Source: Aquibacillus saliphilus (GTDB lineage Bacteria; Bacillota; Bacilli; Bacillales; Amphibacillaceae). Taken from it: DNA of 64,000 bases. The notes beneath the pieces are model-generated. The model did no database searches and was not told the origin of the DNA. It saw only the letters and a list, made by a program, of their open reading frames with translations. A program made the position numbers and the translations under genes. Below are positions 62,845-64,000 of the stretch, piece by piece (within the stretch, counting starts at the first letter, position 1; each line of letters begins with the position of its first letter). The stretch covers positions 1-64,000 of the forward strand of contig NZ_JAIZAP010000010.1 in assembly GCF_020404745.1 (NCBI RefSeq), in the 5' to 3' direction.

Positions 62845-64000
62845 TTGGCTAATTCAAACCGAGATTCGAAGTCAGTTGAACTAGCGAATCAGATATTAGA
62901 AAACTACCAACCAGAGTCTGTGGAAGACATGCAGAAGCACTGAAGGATCTATTTGGGCCCATGTTTGAGACTATGTTAAAGGGTGAGATGAATAATCATA
63001 GGGGCTATCAAACAAATAATAAAAATGAAAAGGAAACAGAAAATAGGCGAAATGGTTATGGGGAGAAAACCATAAAACGAGTACAGGTGAATTAGAGATT
63101 AAGGTCCCGTGCGACCGCGACGGCTCTTACAATCCTCAAGAAACGTAAAAAGGACGTTTTTCCGGGTGAGGATAAAGTGATTTCTATGTATGCCCGGAGT
63201 AAGTCCCAACGAGATATCTCTTCAACTATTGAGGACATCTATGGCTTTTCTGTATCGCATGAGATGGTGTCAGATATTACTGACAAGGTGTTACTAGAAC
63301 GAGAGGAATGGCAAACTCGTCCGTTGAGTAGCTGTTACTCGTTTGTCTTTGTAGACTGCATGTACACAACTATTCGTAACCAATATGAAACGAAGAAATA
63401 TGCTGTCTATACGATATTAGGTTACATAATGGAAGGAAAAAAAGAAATTCTTGGGTTATGGTTAAATGAAACAGAAAGTAAGCATAAATGGATGCAGATC
63501 TTTGATGAAATAAAAGTAAGAGGCGTAGAAGATATTTTCTTTATCTCCATGGATGGTGTAAGTCGTCTGGAGGAAGGAGCTCGTGCTATTTTTAGATGTC
63601 ATTGTCCAACGATGTATAGTTCATTTGACTTGAAATTCTATCAAATATGTTTCAAGCAAGGATTATAAAGCTTTCACACAGGCGTTAAAGAAAGTGTATG
63701 GTGCTCCCGAGCCGGAAGACTTGCCTAAGTGCCTTTGAATCCTTCAAACAACAGTGGGCTGCCTATCCTGGAGCGGTTGATGTTTGGACGAGGAACTTCC
63801 ACATGTCGATCAACTGTATGATTACGGAAGTGCAATTCGTAAAATCATGTACACCACCAATGCAGTAAAAAGTATCCATTCCAGCTTCAGAAAGGTAACA
63901 AAAAAAGGAGCATTCCCTAACGAGAACGCTCTGTTAAAAGTGCTATATTCACGTGTGAGAGAACTCGAAGTAAAATGGGATGGTGGTCATATTCGCGATT
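62845..64000 (+). pseudogene. IS256-family transposase, frameshifted, runs off the window
   Basis: A TTG start after GGGAGG, then the reading frame breaks at a TGA near 62941 and changes frame several times. Readable blocks: 62845-62940 (NSNRDSKSVELANQILENYQ), 63177-63668 (RSKSQRDISSTIEDIYGF, FVDCMYTTIRNQ with the first catalytic Asp, FISMDGVSRLEEGARAIF with the second) and the C-terminal MYTTNAVKSIHSSFRKVT near 63848. At least three frameshifts make it non-functional as one protein. The right end is outside the window. Confidence 0.88.

Overview
The window looks like chromosome of a low-GC Gram-positive bacterium of the family Bacillaceae, probably near the Oceanobacillus/Virgibacillus group. 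The grounds are the rRNA-tRNA operon order (23S-5S-Asn-Ser-Glu-Val-Met-Asp-Phe-Tyr-Trp-His-Gln-Gly-Cys-Leu, close to trnD of Bacillus subtilis), AGGAGG-type ribosome binding sites, frequent TTG/GTG starts, Fur boxes, a Bce-type antibiotic-sensing module and an LPXTG-type surface protein. The genus is inference.

Region 1 (1-1666): 3' end of a 23S gene, a 5S gene and 14 tRNA genes.

Region 2 (1614-16353): a 14.7-kb integrated mobile element in the 3' part of tRNA-Leu(CAA), bounded by perfect 53-bp repeats. It encodes a tyrosine integrase, a winged-helix-like protein, a helicase-like ATPase, a DUF3102-J-domain fusion, a protein made of two degenerate RNase H-like domains, a possible type-I-toxin-like peptide, many small unknown genes, and a cargo pair: an EcoRI-family adenine methylase with a DUF262-HNH nuclease. 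I see no capsid, terminase, relaxase or conjugation genes, so it may be a satellite or another non-autonomous element. This is the most likely home of something undescribed.

Region 3 (16354-26870): the displaced tRNA-operon terminator, remnants of IS21 insertions and a truncated gene, then a carbohydrate locus (AraC regulator, GPH-family sugar symporter, GH3 and GH2 glycosidases, TetR regulator, medium-chain dehydrogenase) with two candidate cre sites.

Region 4 (26914-35115): an iron locus (siderophore-type ABC importer and ferredoxin/flavodoxin-NADP reductase, each with a Fur box), then a run of small membrane and secreted proteins separated by repeats.

Region 5 (35739-52926): two short-chain dehydrogenases with a MarR regulator, a class B penicillin-binding protein, a BceRS-BceAB-like two-component/ABC module, a broken dehydrogenase gene, a PadR-controlled FtsX-type ABC operon with a perfect 49-bp palindrome at its head, and a YhaQP/NatAB-like ABC exporter.

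Region 6 (53063-56176): an isolated phage-type replication module (excisionase-like HTH, DnaD-like protein, G39P-like helicase inhibitor, DnaB helicase, intracellular thermonuclease) without integrase or structural genes.

Region 7 (56960-64000): a giant cell-wall-anchored nuclease/5'-nucleotidase and a frameshifted IS256-family transposase running off the window.
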